Origin: Anaerolineae bacterium
Lineage (GTDB): Bacteria; Chloroflexota; Anaerolineae; 4572-78; J111
Direction: 5' to 3'
NCBI GenBank assembly: GCA_023382535.1
Contig: JAHDWA010000055.1
Location: 7,803 to 71,802, forward strand
Length of the DNA: 64,000 bases
Under the pieces are notes generated by a model. That model saw only the letters and a program-made list of their open reading frames with translations. It was not told the DNA's origin and did no database searches. Both the position numbers and the translations under genes were made by a program. Shown here in pieces: positions 35,136 to 43,447 of this stretch; position 1 is the first letter of the stretch; every line of letters begins with the position of its first letter.

Positions 35136-38100
35136 CTAATTCCGGCTGGACAGTTCTTGGATGAGCCGCTTTGTCATGGCCTGCCAATCGAGGTTTTGAC
35201 TCCGGCCTTTGATTGTGGGCGGCATATCTGCCGGCCATGTCGCTGCCAACTCGGCCAAGCCCCGGCGAGCTTTTTCTTTAATTTCATAAGTACCGGCGGG
35301 ATGATGCTCGGCCAGGGAAAGGAGTTCAAGTGCCCAGTGCGATTCTCCTCCTCGCGCCACCAGCCCAGCGGCCCCAACAAAGACATCGAGTGCGAGGGGG
35401 GCCAGCCGCTGCTGCATAGCCAATCGGAGAGCCTCAGTGTAATACTGCCGAATTTCGTATTCGCGGGTTTCATCCAGAGCGGCCAGCACATGACCCAGGT
35501 GACACAGGACCGCTGCAATTTCAATCTCGTTCTCTATTTGTTGCCATAAGGCCAGGGACTCCCGCAAATACTGTTCGGCTCGACCATACTCACCCCGGTC
35601 ATAAGCCAGTCGCCCCAGGTTGCTGAGACTCTCGGCCATGTCAGGTTGGTGATGAGCCCCAGCGGCTGATTTGAGACTCTCCCCATAAAAGTGCTCGGCC
35701 TCCTCAAAATTGCCCTGCAGCCGCCTGACCGAACCAAGCTTCCCCAGAAAACCTCTCGCCTCGAGACGCCCCGCTTCTTTACAAATGGCCAGGCCTTGCT
35801 CAATATATGCCTCAGCCTGGGCAATCTGCCCCTGCGAAATCGCTAACCGGCTGAAAGCGTGCAGCAGGTCGGTCATCCCGTTGACATCGTTGAAGTCCTG
35901 GCGGGTCTGTAGATCTTCGTCCAAAAGTTGTTTGGCCCGGGCATACTCACCCCGCGCGCCAGCGATCAAGGCCAGATGCTGCACCCCATAACCTCGCTCC
36001 ATCCGTTCATCAATTTCCTGAAAAACGTTCAGGGCCTGCTGCAAAAGTTGTTCGGCCTCGTCTAGTTGTCCTTCGCTGTGAGCTGCCACGCCCTGTAACA
36101 GGAGCATATCGGCTACATTCCTCCGGTCGCCCAGATTGGCAAAGAGGATTAAACCTTCCTGGCCCCGCTGTCTGGCCTCAGCATGGTTGCCCTGGAATTC
36201 CAGTACCCAGCCCAGCCCTAACAACGCCAGCGCTTCTTTTTTTTGATCGGGGGGCCTGGCCCGGCGCAGCCGCAAAACGGCCTGCTCTGCAAACGCCCGG
36301 CCTTCGTCCAACTGGCCCCGGCGGGCGCATAAATGACCCAATCCGGCTAGAAGACAACCGACTAGACGCTCATATTCTTCGGGCACAGCCGCTGCCTCCC
36401 ACGGTTCTGGGGTGGGCATAAAAATTGACAGCGCCTGTCTGAGAGCCAGTTCGTTTTCGTACAGCAGGCCGCCATACTCGCCCAAGAGCCACAATCCCAA
36501 GGCAGATTTCTCAAGGGCTAAAACGTCCCTGCGAGCAACCGCATAATGCCAGGCCGCTCGAATGTTATCCATGTCGGCGGCCAACGCGGCCAGAGCCGCC
36601 TTTTGTTGGTTAGTCTGAAGGGCCTGGGCCTGGTCTTCAAGAAAAGCGGTGTAATAAGCGCAATGCAACGCCTGCAATACTTCCTCGTCACCGGGGGTGG
36701 TGCGCAACTGTTCGGCGGCAAACTGCCTGATGAGTTCGTGCAGCTCGTAACGCCCGCTATCAGCACGACGCAACAGGGCCTTATCTACCAAGCTGCTGAG
36801 TAGGGTTAGCGTCGCACCGGTCACCTGGAGGGCGGCCTCACGTAGGCACCCACCCTGAAAGACGGATAGTTTGCATAAAATGGCTTTCTCGGCCTCAGGC
36901 AGCCGCTGCCACGTTTGTTCCAGAACTGCTTTAATGCTCCGGTGACGCTCCGGCGCGTTACGGAGCGACGTCGTCAGAAAGTCGAGGCTGCGCTCGATTT
37001 CCTGGACGATCTCTTGACAAGTGATTGAGCGGACCCAAGGGGCGGCTAATTCCAGGGCCAGGGGCATCCCATCAACCAGTTGGCACAGACGGATCACGTG
37101 CGGAAGGTCCGCCTCAGACAGGTTGAAGCTGGCCTCAGCGCGGCGGGCACGTTCCAGGAAAAGGCGCATGGCGCTATAGCTTTCGAAATTGGCGTCGGGA
37201 GAGGCATACTTCGGAAAGGATAACCCTTGCACCAGATAACTCCATTCTTCTTGCAGGTTGAGCCGCTCCCGTGAGGTTGCCAGCAGCTTGACCTGAGGCG
37301 TAGCCATCAGAATTTCTGACAACAAGCCTACCCCTGCCAGAAGATGCTCGAGATTATCAATAACCAGGAGCAGTTGCTTTTCAGCCAGGTAGTTGAAGAG
37401 TTCGGTTTTTGGCTTGACTCCAGCCTGAATGGTAAGGTGGAGAGCTTCAGCAAGGGCGGAAATGATGATTTCAGGCTCGCCGACAGAGGCTAGCGGGGCA
37501 AAGTGAACGCCGTGCGGAAACGAATCCTTCACTTCGGCTGCCGCAGCCAGGGCCAGACGAGTCTTACCGATACCGCCCGGACCAATCAAGGTCAGCAACC
37601 GGCAGGCCGGTTCTTCGACCAACAGCCGCCTGATTTCGGCCACTTCCTGTTTCCGGCCGATGAAAGAGGTCGGCTGTAATGGCAGGTTGTGCCGGGGAGA
37701 CAAAGAAGTAGCGGACAATTCTCCCTTGCTCTCCGGTTTCTCTGCGCCCCGGCTTAAATCGCCAGCCCGGATACGTTCATAAACGGCCTTCGTCTCCGGT
37801 CCCGTCTCAACCCCTAACTCTTCGGCCAGCACCTTGACACACAACTCATACTGGGCCAGGGCCGCACTGCGCTGGCCGTCGCGGGCCAGGAGCAGCATCA
37901 ACTGCCGGTGAGCCTCCTCGCGCCACGGTTCCAGGTTGAGCAACCGGCGCACATACCCCATGGCTTTAGCCAGCTCATCCCGCTCGGCGTAATGAGCGGC
38001 CAGGGTCTGCAGCGCCTGGACAAACAGCTCTCGCAGCCGGGCCTGCTCGGCCAGCATCCAGGTTTCAAAATCGGGCGCGTTCCGGACGTAATATCCAGTC

Positions 38101-38495
38101 AGAAAATCGCCCTGATAAAGCTCAACCGCTGCTTGCAGCCGCGCTACATTCAGGAGAGGCGAGTCCGTTCCCACGTTGGCCTTAAAGTCAGTCACGTCCA
38201 CCCAATAGGGGTGGTCTGGTTTGAATGCCACTGCCTGGCCATCGAGGTCAAGGTAATCGCCCACTTTCTCCCGTAGATTGGACAGGGCCTTGCGCAAGTT
38301 GGTGCGGGCGGCGTTATCGGTTACGTCGCCCCACAAGAGGGTGGCCAGCGTGGAGCGAGGTTGGCCGGAGGGGCCGGCGACGGCCAGGTAATAGAGGATC
38401 GCCTGGCTCTTGCTCGATAGGGCCGCGGTAACGGAAACCCCGGCCCGGATAATTTCGGGGCGGCCTAAGAGACGCAGTTGCAGTGTTCCCCCCAT
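35136..38495 (-). CDS. SARP/AfsR-type regulator 2: wHTH-BTAD, NB-ARC ATPase and long TPR array
   Basis: A regulator of about 1119 residues. It has an N-terminal winged helix (LQLRLLGRPEII ... SSKSQAILYYLAV ... ARTNLRKALSNLREKVG) and a BTAD domain to about 240. The NB-ARC ATPase shows LPLQPTSFIGRKQEV, Walker A GPGGIGKTRLALA near 300-312 and Walker B LLLVIDNLEHLL. The TPR superhelix runs from about 640 to 1080. I prefer ATG 38495, preceded by GGGGGGAAAG; a TTG at 38528 would place the 22-bp repeat pair inside the coding sequence. It is divergent from the small protein at 38625 and the tandem hydrolases. Inducer unknown. Confidence 0.92.
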   Translation of the reverse strand: MGGTLQLRLLGRPEIIRAGVSVTAALSSKSQAILYYLAVAGPSGQPRSTLATLLWGDVTDNAARTNLRKALSNLREKVGDYLDLDGQAVAFKPDHPYWVDVTDFKANVGTDSPLLNVARLQAAVELYQGDFLTGYYVRNAPDFETWMLAEQARLRELFVQALQTLAAHYAERDELAKAMGYVRRLLNLEPWREEAHRQLMLLLARDGQRSAALAQYELCVKVLAEELGVETGPETKAVYERIRAGDLSRGAEKPESKGELSATSLSPRHNLPLQPTSFIGRKQEVAEIRRLLVEEPACRLLTLIGPGGIGKTRLALAAAAEVKDSFPHGVHFAPLASVGEPEIIISALAEALHLTIQAGVKPKTELFNYLAEKQLLLVIDNLEHLLAGVGLLSEILMATPQVKLLATSRERLNLQEEWSYLVQGLSFPKYASPDANFESYSAMRLFLERARRAEASFNLSEADLPHVIRLCQLVDGMPLALELAAPWVRSITCQEIVQEIERSLDFLTTSLRNAPERHRSIKAVLEQTWQRLPEAEKAILCKLSVFQGGCLREAALQVTGATLTLLSSLVDKALLRRADSGRYELHELIRQFAAEQLRTTPGDEEVLQALHCAYYTAFLEDQAQALQTNQQKAALAALAADMDNIRAAWHYAVARRDVLALEKSALGLWLLGEYGGLLYENELALRQALSIFMPTPEPWEAAAVPEEYERLVGCLLAGLGHLCARRGQLDEGRAFAEQAVLRLRRARPPDQKKEALALLGLGWVLEFQGNHAEARQRGQEGLILFANLGDRRNVADMLLLQGVAAHSEGQLDEAEQLLQQALNVFQEIDERMERGYGVQHLALIAGARGEYARAKQLLDEDLQTRQDFNDVNGMTDLLHAFSRLAISQGQIAQAEAYIEQGLAICKEAGRLEARGFLGKLGSVRRLQGNFEEAEHFYGESLKSAAGAHHQPDMAESLSNLGRLAYDRGEYGRAEQYLRESLALWQQIENEIEIAAVLCHLGHVLAALDETREYEIRQYYTEALRLAMQQRLAPLALDVFVGAAGLVARGGESHWALELLSLAEHHPAGTYEIKEKARRGLAELAATWPADMPPTIKGRSQNLDWQAMTKRLIQELSSRN

Positions 38496-38506
38496 ACTTT
38501 CCCCCC

Positions 38507-38538
38507 AATTCACACTCAAAGTCGCCAAAATTCACACT
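38507..38538. promoter_or_regulatory. 22-bp-spaced direct repeat upstream of SARP 2
   Basis: AATTCACACT occurs at 38507-38516 and again, identical over ten bases, at 38529-38538: an offset of exactly 22 bp or two helical turns, the spacing seen in many SARP operators. It lies between the SARP 2 start and the divergent small gene. A matching -10 box at the classical distance is not evident, so it could be an autoregulatory site. Confidence 0.55.
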
Positions 38539-38624
38539 TTTTTCCCGCTTTGGGCACGCTCGGTGTGATATGCTGTGAGTGTGTTTGAAGTATAACACAG
38601 TTTTGAAAGGAAATTAAACAACCA

Positions 38625-38849
38625 ATGACGCTTAATCCCAAAGCCTCTCCTTACCGCATCTATCTCTTAACTTTATGGGCGGAGCGAAGCGAAGAGGCTG
38701 AGGTCCCGGCAATTTGGCGCTGCAGTCTAAAGGACCCGCAAACGGGACAGCAGCGCGCTTTTGCCACCTTAACGGCACTGGTCGCCGCTTTGGTGGAGGA
38801 GATGGCCAGGATTGAGGGGACACCCTTGAAAGGAGATGAGGCATCATAA
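38625..38849 (+). CDS. small protein of an unnamed SARP-associated family (copy A)
   Basis: A 74-residue protein with no known domain that I recognise. It shares a clear pattern with the 89-residue product at 49220: YR.YLLT.W near the start, then WR..L.DP.TGQ.R.F and LVA.L..E. The order suggests a small beta-strand plus C-terminal helix domain. A ribosome site (GAAAGGA) precedes the ATG at a somewhat long distance and a TATAAC -10-like element lies at 38591. Both copies are divergently transcribed from a SARP-STAND-TPR gene and lie ahead of enzyme genes, so a role in the same switch is inferred. No membrane segment or signal peptide. Confidence 0.7.
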   Translation: MTLNPKASPYRIYLLTLWAERSEEAEVPAIWRCSLKDPQTGQQRAFATLTALVAALVEEMARIEGTPLKGDEAS

Positions 38850-38987
38850 GACCATGATTTCGCTGAGAGTTACAGGAATCGCTTGCGTGCTCACATGAAG
38901 CGTGGGGCGAGTCACAACATTTCTTTTGACAGATTAAAACTTATTTAAGATGGCCTGACTTGGGCCGCAACTAAGGAGAATGAAACA

Positions 38988-39830
38988 ATGTTGACTTTAC
39001 AAACGTTAGAAACCATTCAAAAAAGAGTCAAGCTTTCCAGCGGGGTGGAACTGCCCTACGTGGAGCAGGGCGACCCGGCCGGCGTACCTGTGATTCTTCT
39101 GCACGGTATCACCGACTCCTGGCATTCCTTCGAGCCAGTGCTGCCGTATTTGCCCGGGTCCATTCACGTCTTTGCCCTCTCGCAACGGGGCCATGGCGAT
39201 GCGGATCGGCCCAAGACCGGCTACGAGCCTCGCGATTTCGCCGCAGACCTAGCCGCGTTTATGGACGCGCTCGAAGTTGGACCAGCGGTGATTGCCGGCC
39301 ACTCTATGGGCAGCACTATTGCCCAGCGCTTTGCCCTGGATTATCCCGACCGCACCCGGGGGCTGGTGCTGGTCGGCTCATGTCCCACTTTTCAAGGCAA
39401 TGCAGGGCTGGTGGAACTCTGGGAGGTTGCCGTATCACAGCTTGAGGATCCGATAGATCCCGATTTTGTGCGTGAGTTTCAAGAAAGTACGCTAACCCAG
39501 CCGGTGCCGCCGGCCTTCCTCGATACCGTGGTGCAGGAAAGCCTGAAGCTCCCAGCGCGGGTGTGGCGAACGGTACTCCTCCAGGCTCTTTTGGAAGCCG
39601 ACTTTTCAGTGGAACTTGGAAAAATTACGGCGCCAACGCTCATTGTCTGGGGCGACCAGGATGGGCTGGTTTCTCGGCATGAACAGGAGGCCCTTCTGGC
39701 AGCTATTGCTGGCTCGCAGCTCGTGGTATATCGTGGCGCTGGCCATGCCGCCCACTGGGAGGAGCCAGAGCGTTTCGCGTCCGATCTGGTGGCTTTTACC
39801 GAGAACCTTACCAAGTCAGGGCGTGGATGA
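38988..39830 (+). CDS. alpha/beta hydrolase, tandem copy 1
   Basis: A 280-residue alpha/beta hydrolase of the haloperoxidase/esterase type. The oxyanion region is LLHGITDSWHSFEP, the nucleophile elbow AGHSMGSTIAQ, the acid Asp in WGDQDGLV and the catalytic His in GAGHAAHWEEP. No signal peptide, so probably cytosolic. The start has AAGGAG seven bases ahead. It is very similar along its whole length to the next gene, and about 90 bases of upstream DNA are also duplicated. It follows small protein A and is a candidate SARP 2 target. The substrate is unknown; such enzymes cleave esters, lactones or C-C bonds. Confidence 0.88.
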   Translation: MLTLQTLETIQKRVKLSSGVELPYVEQGDPAGVPVILLHGITDSWHSFEPVLPYLPGSIHVFALSQRGHGDADRPKTGYEPRDFAADLAAFMDALEVGPAVIAGHSMGSTIAQRFALDYPDRTRGLVLVGSCPTFQGNAGLVELWEVAVSQLEDPIDPDFVREFQESTLTQPVPPAFLDTVVQESLKLPARVWRTVLLQALLEADFSVELGKITAPTLIVWGDQDGLVSRHEQEALLAAIAGSQLVVYRGAGHAAHWEEPERFASDLVAFTENLTKSGRG

Positions 39831-39950
39831 AACGGTGAGTTAGGAAACCCAACCATATAAAAGTAAAACCAACTGCCAAACCTATCTTTTGATAGATTAA
39901 AACTCATTCAAAATGGCCTAAATTGGGCTGTAACAGAGGGGTAAAAAACA

Positions 39951-40772
39951 ATGTTGACTTTACAAAGCTTAGAAACCATTCAAAAAAGGGTCAAGCTTCC
40001 CACCGGGGTGGAGCTACCCTACGTTGAGCAGGGCGACCAGGCCGGTACCCCCGTGATACTCCTGCACGGCTACACTGACTCATGGCGATCTTTCGAGGAT
40101 GTGCTACCTCATCTGCCCCGGTCCCTTCACGTCTTCGTCCCGACCCAAAGGGGCCATGGGGATGCGGATCGTCCCACGGGAGGTTACCATTTTCAGGATT
40201 TCGCAGCCGACTTGGCTGCATTTATGGACACCCTCAAGATCGGACCAGCCGTGATTGCCGGCACTTCCATGGGCAGCAGCATCGCTCAGCGCTTTGGGCT
40301 GGACTACCCCGGACTCACCCGGGGGCTGGTGCTCATAGGCTCGGCTACCACCTGGCGCAACCCGGTTGTGTGGGAGCTCGGGGATGTCGTATCAACGCTG
40401 ACAGATCCGATTGACCCAAGTTTCGTGCGTGAGTTCCAAAAGAGCTGTCTGGCCCAGCCGGTGCCGCAGGCATTCTTCGATACCATCGTGCAGGAAAGCC
40501 TGAAGGTTCCGGCACGGGTCTGGAAAGCAGCGTTCGAAGCCCATTTGGAAGCCGATTATTTGAGTGAGCTTGGAAAAATCAAGGTACCTACCCTTATCCT
40601 CTGGGGCGACCAGGATGCGATCCATTCCCGCAACGAGCAGGAAGCCCTTCTGGCGGCTATCGCGGGTGCGCAGTTCGTCGTCTATCATGGCGCTGGCCAC
40701 GCACTCCACTGGGAGGAGCCGGGCCGCTTCGCCACCGATCTGGTGGCCTTTATCAAAAACCTTATCAATTGA
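39951..40772 (+). CDS. alpha/beta hydrolase, tandem copy 2
   Basis: A 273-residue paralogue of the preceding gene, starting with the same MLTLQ.LETIQKRVKL. The motifs are LLHGYTDSWRSFE, AGTSMGSSIAQ (nucleophile Ser; Thr replaces His beside it), WGDQDAIHS and GAGHALHWEEP, so the triad is intact. Differences are scattered rather than confined, indicating an old duplication with both copies kept under selection. The 120-base gap between the copies repeats the upstream region of copy 1 (TTGAYAGATTAAAAC, then ATGGCCT and TTGGGC). Probable cytosolic hydrolase of unknown substrate. Confidence 0.88.
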   Translation: MLTLQSLETIQKRVKLPTGVELPYVEQGDQAGTPVILLHGYTDSWRSFEDVLPHLPRSLHVFVPTQRGHGDADRPTGGYHFQDFAADLAAFMDTLKIGPAVIAGTSMGSSIAQRFGLDYPGLTRGLVLIGSATTWRNPVVWELGDVVSTLTDPIDPSFVREFQKSCLAQPVPQAFFDTIVQESLKVPARVWKAAFEAHLEADYLSELGKIKVPTLILWGDQDAIHSRNEQEALLAAIAGAQFVVYHGAGHALHWEEPGRFATDLVAFIKNLIN

Positions 40773-40855
40773 AGTGTGCCCATCGTTCTATCGGCTTAGC
40801 CAGGCAAGGGGCGATGTGGTTCGCTGTTCGTGGAAAAAGAAAGGATGAATTGAAC

Positions 40856-41377
40856 ATGGGTTGGACACTGTTGGACAGCGCTTTACTGATTTTCGCCTTG
40901 CGCCTGATTGAAGTTTCTATCGGCACGATCCGAACGACCATGGTTGTCCGGGGCAAACGGGTCGAGGCGGCGGTCCTGGGCTTTCTGGAAGTGAGCATTT
41001 GGGTTGTCGCGGCCAGCCAGGTGATCGGCCATCTCGATACCGTTTGGAACGTCGTCGGCTATAGCGGAGGCTATGTAGCGGGGACCTTGATGGGAATGTG
41101 GCTGGAAGGCCGGCTGGCCCTGGGCCATGTCGATATTCACATCGTTTCCATGAATAAAGGCCTTGAGATGGCTCAAAAGGTGCGCCAGGCGGGCTACGGG
41201 GCCACCCAGCTACCCGCCCAGGGACAATCGGGTCCGGTACATTTGATCGAAGTGGTCGCACCCCGGAAACAAGTTGCTCGTCTCCTGAACCTGGTGAATG
41301 AAGTGGATGCGACCTCGTTTGTCACGGTTACGGAAGCTCGGCAGGTCGTGCATGGCTATCAACGCTTGGTTAAGTAG
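40856..41377 (+). CDS. UPF0316/DUF5698-DUF2179 membrane protein
   Basis: A 173-residue protein. The N-terminal part has three membrane segments (TLLDSALLIFALRLIEVSIGT, AVLGFLEVSIWVVAASQVI and GYSGGYVAGTLMGMWLEGRL) with the family motif TIRTTMVVRGKR. The C-terminal cytosolic DUF2179 domain includes VHLIEVVAPRKQVARLL and ATSFVTVTEARQV. The family is widespread and uncharacterised. I choose ATG 40856; an in-frame start at 40769 would overlap the preceding hydrolase and add an unrelated basic stretch. It is followed by a palindromic repeat. No link to neighbouring enzymes is evident. Confidence 0.85.
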   Translation: MGWTLLDSALLIFALRLIEVSIGTIRTTMVVRGKRVEAAVLGFLEVSIWVVAASQVIGHLDTVWNVVGYSGGYVAGTLMGMWLEGRLALGHVDIHIVSMNKGLEMAQKVRQAGYGATQLPAQGQSGPVHLIEVVAPRKQVARLLNLVNEVDATSFVTVTEARQVVHGYQRLVK

Positions 41378-41400
41378 CCTCTAGCCTGACCGAGGGATTA

Positions 41401-41453
41401 AGGTGACAGGCACTTATCGGGCTATGAACAGTGTTGAAAAGTGCCTGTCACCT
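41401..41453. repeat. palindromic intergenic repeat, GTGACAGGCACTT family
   Basis: AGGTGACAGGCACTT (41401-41415) and AAGTGCCTGTCACCT (41439-41453) are perfect 15-bp inverted arms around a 23-base loop. Near-identical elements occur at 43374-43423 and 52044-52083 and a variant at 23064-23138. It has the look of a REP or MITE-like element mobilised in trans. Confidence 0.85.
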
Positions 41454-41497
41454 AGCTTTTTCTTATTTCCGATGGAGTCTAAAAAGGAGTTTTACCG

Positions 41498-41623
41498 ATG
41501 TTTCCAGAACAAGTTACTTTAATAATGGCTCGCGAGCAGCACCGGGATAAGCTGCAAGAAGCCGAGCATGCCCGGCTATCCCAGGCCGTGGCAAGTCAAC
41601 AACCAACCAAACGGAGGAATAAA
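41498..41623 (+). other. possible 42-codon leader or alternative start in frame with the TPR protein
   Basis: ATG 41498 is preceded by AAAAGGAG at ideal spacing and encodes MFPEQVTLIMAREQHRDKLQ followed by EAEHARLSQA and a basic end, in frame with the exported TPR protein. The amphipathic, charged sequence looks like a short stand-alone protein rather than part of a signal peptide. If used, it would bury the export signal internally. It could be a small protein gene that lost its stop codon, or a second translational start. Confidence 0.4.
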
Positions 41624-43357
41624 ATGAATCACTCAATAAAATATCTGTCCATCATCATCTTGTTGGCGTTAGCAATTGTCACCACGGTGCAGCCAATGTC
41701 GGCGCATAGTGGAGAACTACACCCAGCGCCAGCAGTCTCTACCCCTGAAGAGGCCGAGGCGGAGGTTACCCCGCTGCTGGGCAACCTGGGCAACTTCCAC
41801 CATCCCATCACCACCGACTCGGAACTGGCCCAGCGCTACTTCAATCAAGGGTTGATCCTGGCCTACGGTTTTAATCACGAGCTGGCCATTCAATCCTTCA
41901 AGGACGCGCTCAAGCTTGACCCGGAATGCGCCATGTGCTACTGGGGCATTGCCTATGCCCTCGGCCCCAACATCAACGCGCCGATGGAGGATGCCGCCGT
42001 GCCCGACGCTTATGCCGCCGTCCAGCAGGCGCAGAAGTTGGCAGCCCAGTCCAGTGACGTGGAGCGGGCCTACATCGAAGCCCTGGCCAAGCGCTATGCC
42101 GCCGAGCCGGTTGAGGACCGCAGCGCGCTGGATAAGGCTTATGCCGACGCTATGCGCCAGGTGGCCCAAAAATATGCCTACGATGGGGATGCCCTGACCC
42201 TTTTTGCCGAGGCGCTTATGGACCTGACTCCCTGGAATTACTGGACCAAGGACGGCCAGCCAACTGAATATACCAACGAAATCGTGGCGACCCTGGAAGC
42301 TGCGTTTGAGATCAATCCCTACCATGCCGGGGCCAATCACTTCTACATTCACGCGGTGGAAGCCTCGCTGACGCCGGAACTGGCTCTCCCCAGCGCCGAG
42401 CGGTTGGAGGGGGCGGTGCCGGGCGCGGGCCACCTGGTGCATATGCCGGCTCACGTCTACTGGCGCACCGGCCGCTACCACGATGCTTTCCGGATCAACG
42501 AAGCGGCCATTCAATCCGACGAGCACACCGTTGGCGGCAAGCCTGACCAGGGGGTGCATACGCTCTACTCACTGCTGTACTACCCGCACAACATCCACTA
42601 CCTGATGGCGGCGGCGCAAATGGAAGGGCGCAGCCAGGAGGCTATAACAGCCGCCCGGCGTACGGCCGGCGATATTCCGGCGAGCGCCTATCAAGAGGTG
42701 GCAGCGATGGAAGACTTTATGCCCCTGCCGCTCTTCGCCCTGGTCCGCTTTGGCCAGTGGGAGACGATCTTGGAAGAGCCGCAGCCCGAAGCTAACTTTC
42801 AGTATGCCACCGCCATCTGGCACTGGGCGCGCGGCCTGGCTTACACCCACCAGGGCCAGTTTGACCTGGCGGCGGCCGAGTATGATAAGCTGGCGGCCAT
42901 TGGCCAGACCGAAGCGATGAAGGATCTGACCCTGTACTCCTTTGCCCAGGCTTCGACGATGTTGGACATCGCCACGCACGTGCTGGCCGGCGAGCTGGCC
43001 GGGGCGCAGGGTAACGCCGACAAGATGATTGCCGAACTTGAAAAGGCCGTGGAGATCCAGGACAACCTGCACTACATCGAACCGCCGGCCTGGCACTACC
43101 CGGTACGCCACAACCTGGGTGCGGCCTTACTCAAAATAGGTCGGGCTGAAGCAGCGGAGGCAGTCTACCGCGAAGACCTGCGGCAGTACCCGAACAACGG
43201 TTGGTCGCTGTTTGGCCTGGCCGGGAGCCTGAAAGCGCAAGGTAAAACGGCTGGGGCCGCCCAAGTGCAGCAGCAGTTTGAGGCAGCCTGGCAGTATGCC
43301 GATGTGCAGTTGACCAGCAGCGTGGAGGTTGGCCTGCTGGCTGCCAGCGAGGACTAA
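41624..43357 (+). CDS. exported TPR protein
   Basis: A 577-residue protein from ATG 41624, which has CGGAGGAA seven bases ahead and opens with a signal peptide (KYLSIIILLALAIVTTVQPMSA). TPR-like helices follow: AQRYFNQGLILAYGFNHELAIQSFKDALKLDPECAMCYWGIAYALG, then HAGANHFYIHAVEAS, GHLVHMPAHVYWRTGRYHDAF and a C-terminal repeat ending in GWSLFGLAGSLKAQGK. The His-rich central blocks are conserved in this uncharacterised family, so a metal or haem role is possible but unproven. The frame is open upstream to another well-placed start at 41498 (AAAGGAG), which would add 42 charged residues before the signal peptide. It is flanked by two palindromic repeats. Confidence 0.82.
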   Translation: MNHSIKYLSIIILLALAIVTTVQPMSAHSGELHPAPAVSTPEEAEAEVTPLLGNLGNFHHPITTDSELAQRYFNQGLILAYGFNHELAIQSFKDALKLDPECAMCYWGIAYALGPNINAPMEDAAVPDAYAAVQQAQKLAAQSSDVERAYIEALAKRYAAEPVEDRSALDKAYADAMRQVAQKYAYDGDALTLFAEALMDLTPWNYWTKDGQPTEYTNEIVATLEAAFEINPYHAGANHFYIHAVEASLTPELALPSAERLEGAVPGAGHLVHMPAHVYWRTGRYHDAFRINEAAIQSDEHTVGGKPDQGVHTLYSLLYYPHNIHYLMAAAQMEGRSQEAITAARRTAGDIPASAYQEVAAMEDFMPLPLFALVRFGQWETILEEPQPEANFQYATAIWHWARGLAYTHQGQFDLAAAEYDKLAAIGQTEAMKDLTLYSFAQASTMLDIATHVLAGELAGAQGNADKMIAELEKAVEIQDNLHYIEPPAWHYPVRHNLGAALLKIGRAEAAEAVYREDLRQYPNNGWSLFGLAGSLKAQGKTAGAAQVQQQFEAAWQYADVQLTSSVEVGLLAASED

Positions 43358-43373
43358 TAAACATTCGGATTTA

Positions 43374-43423
43374 AGGTGACAGGCACTTATCGAACTACTA
43401 ATGTTTAAAAGTGCCTGTCACCT
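43374..43423. repeat. palindromic intergenic repeat, GTGACAGGCACTT family
   Basis: AGGTGACAGGCACTT (43374-43388) and AAGTGCCTGTCACCT (43409-43423) are perfect arms with a 20-base loop related to that of the 41401 copy (ATCGRRCTA...). It separates the TPR gene from the methyltransferase. Confidence 0.85.
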
Positions 43424-43447
43424 GGTTTTTCTTAAGGAGATCCAAAA

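Noticed and set aside
34240..35238. A 332-residue protein joining an acetyltransferase-like segment to the HAD hydrolase
   Set aside because: The HAD domain has its own start and ribosome site at 34962, the acetyltransferase part is a fragment, and the first 34 codons overlap the SARP 2 gene in another frame.
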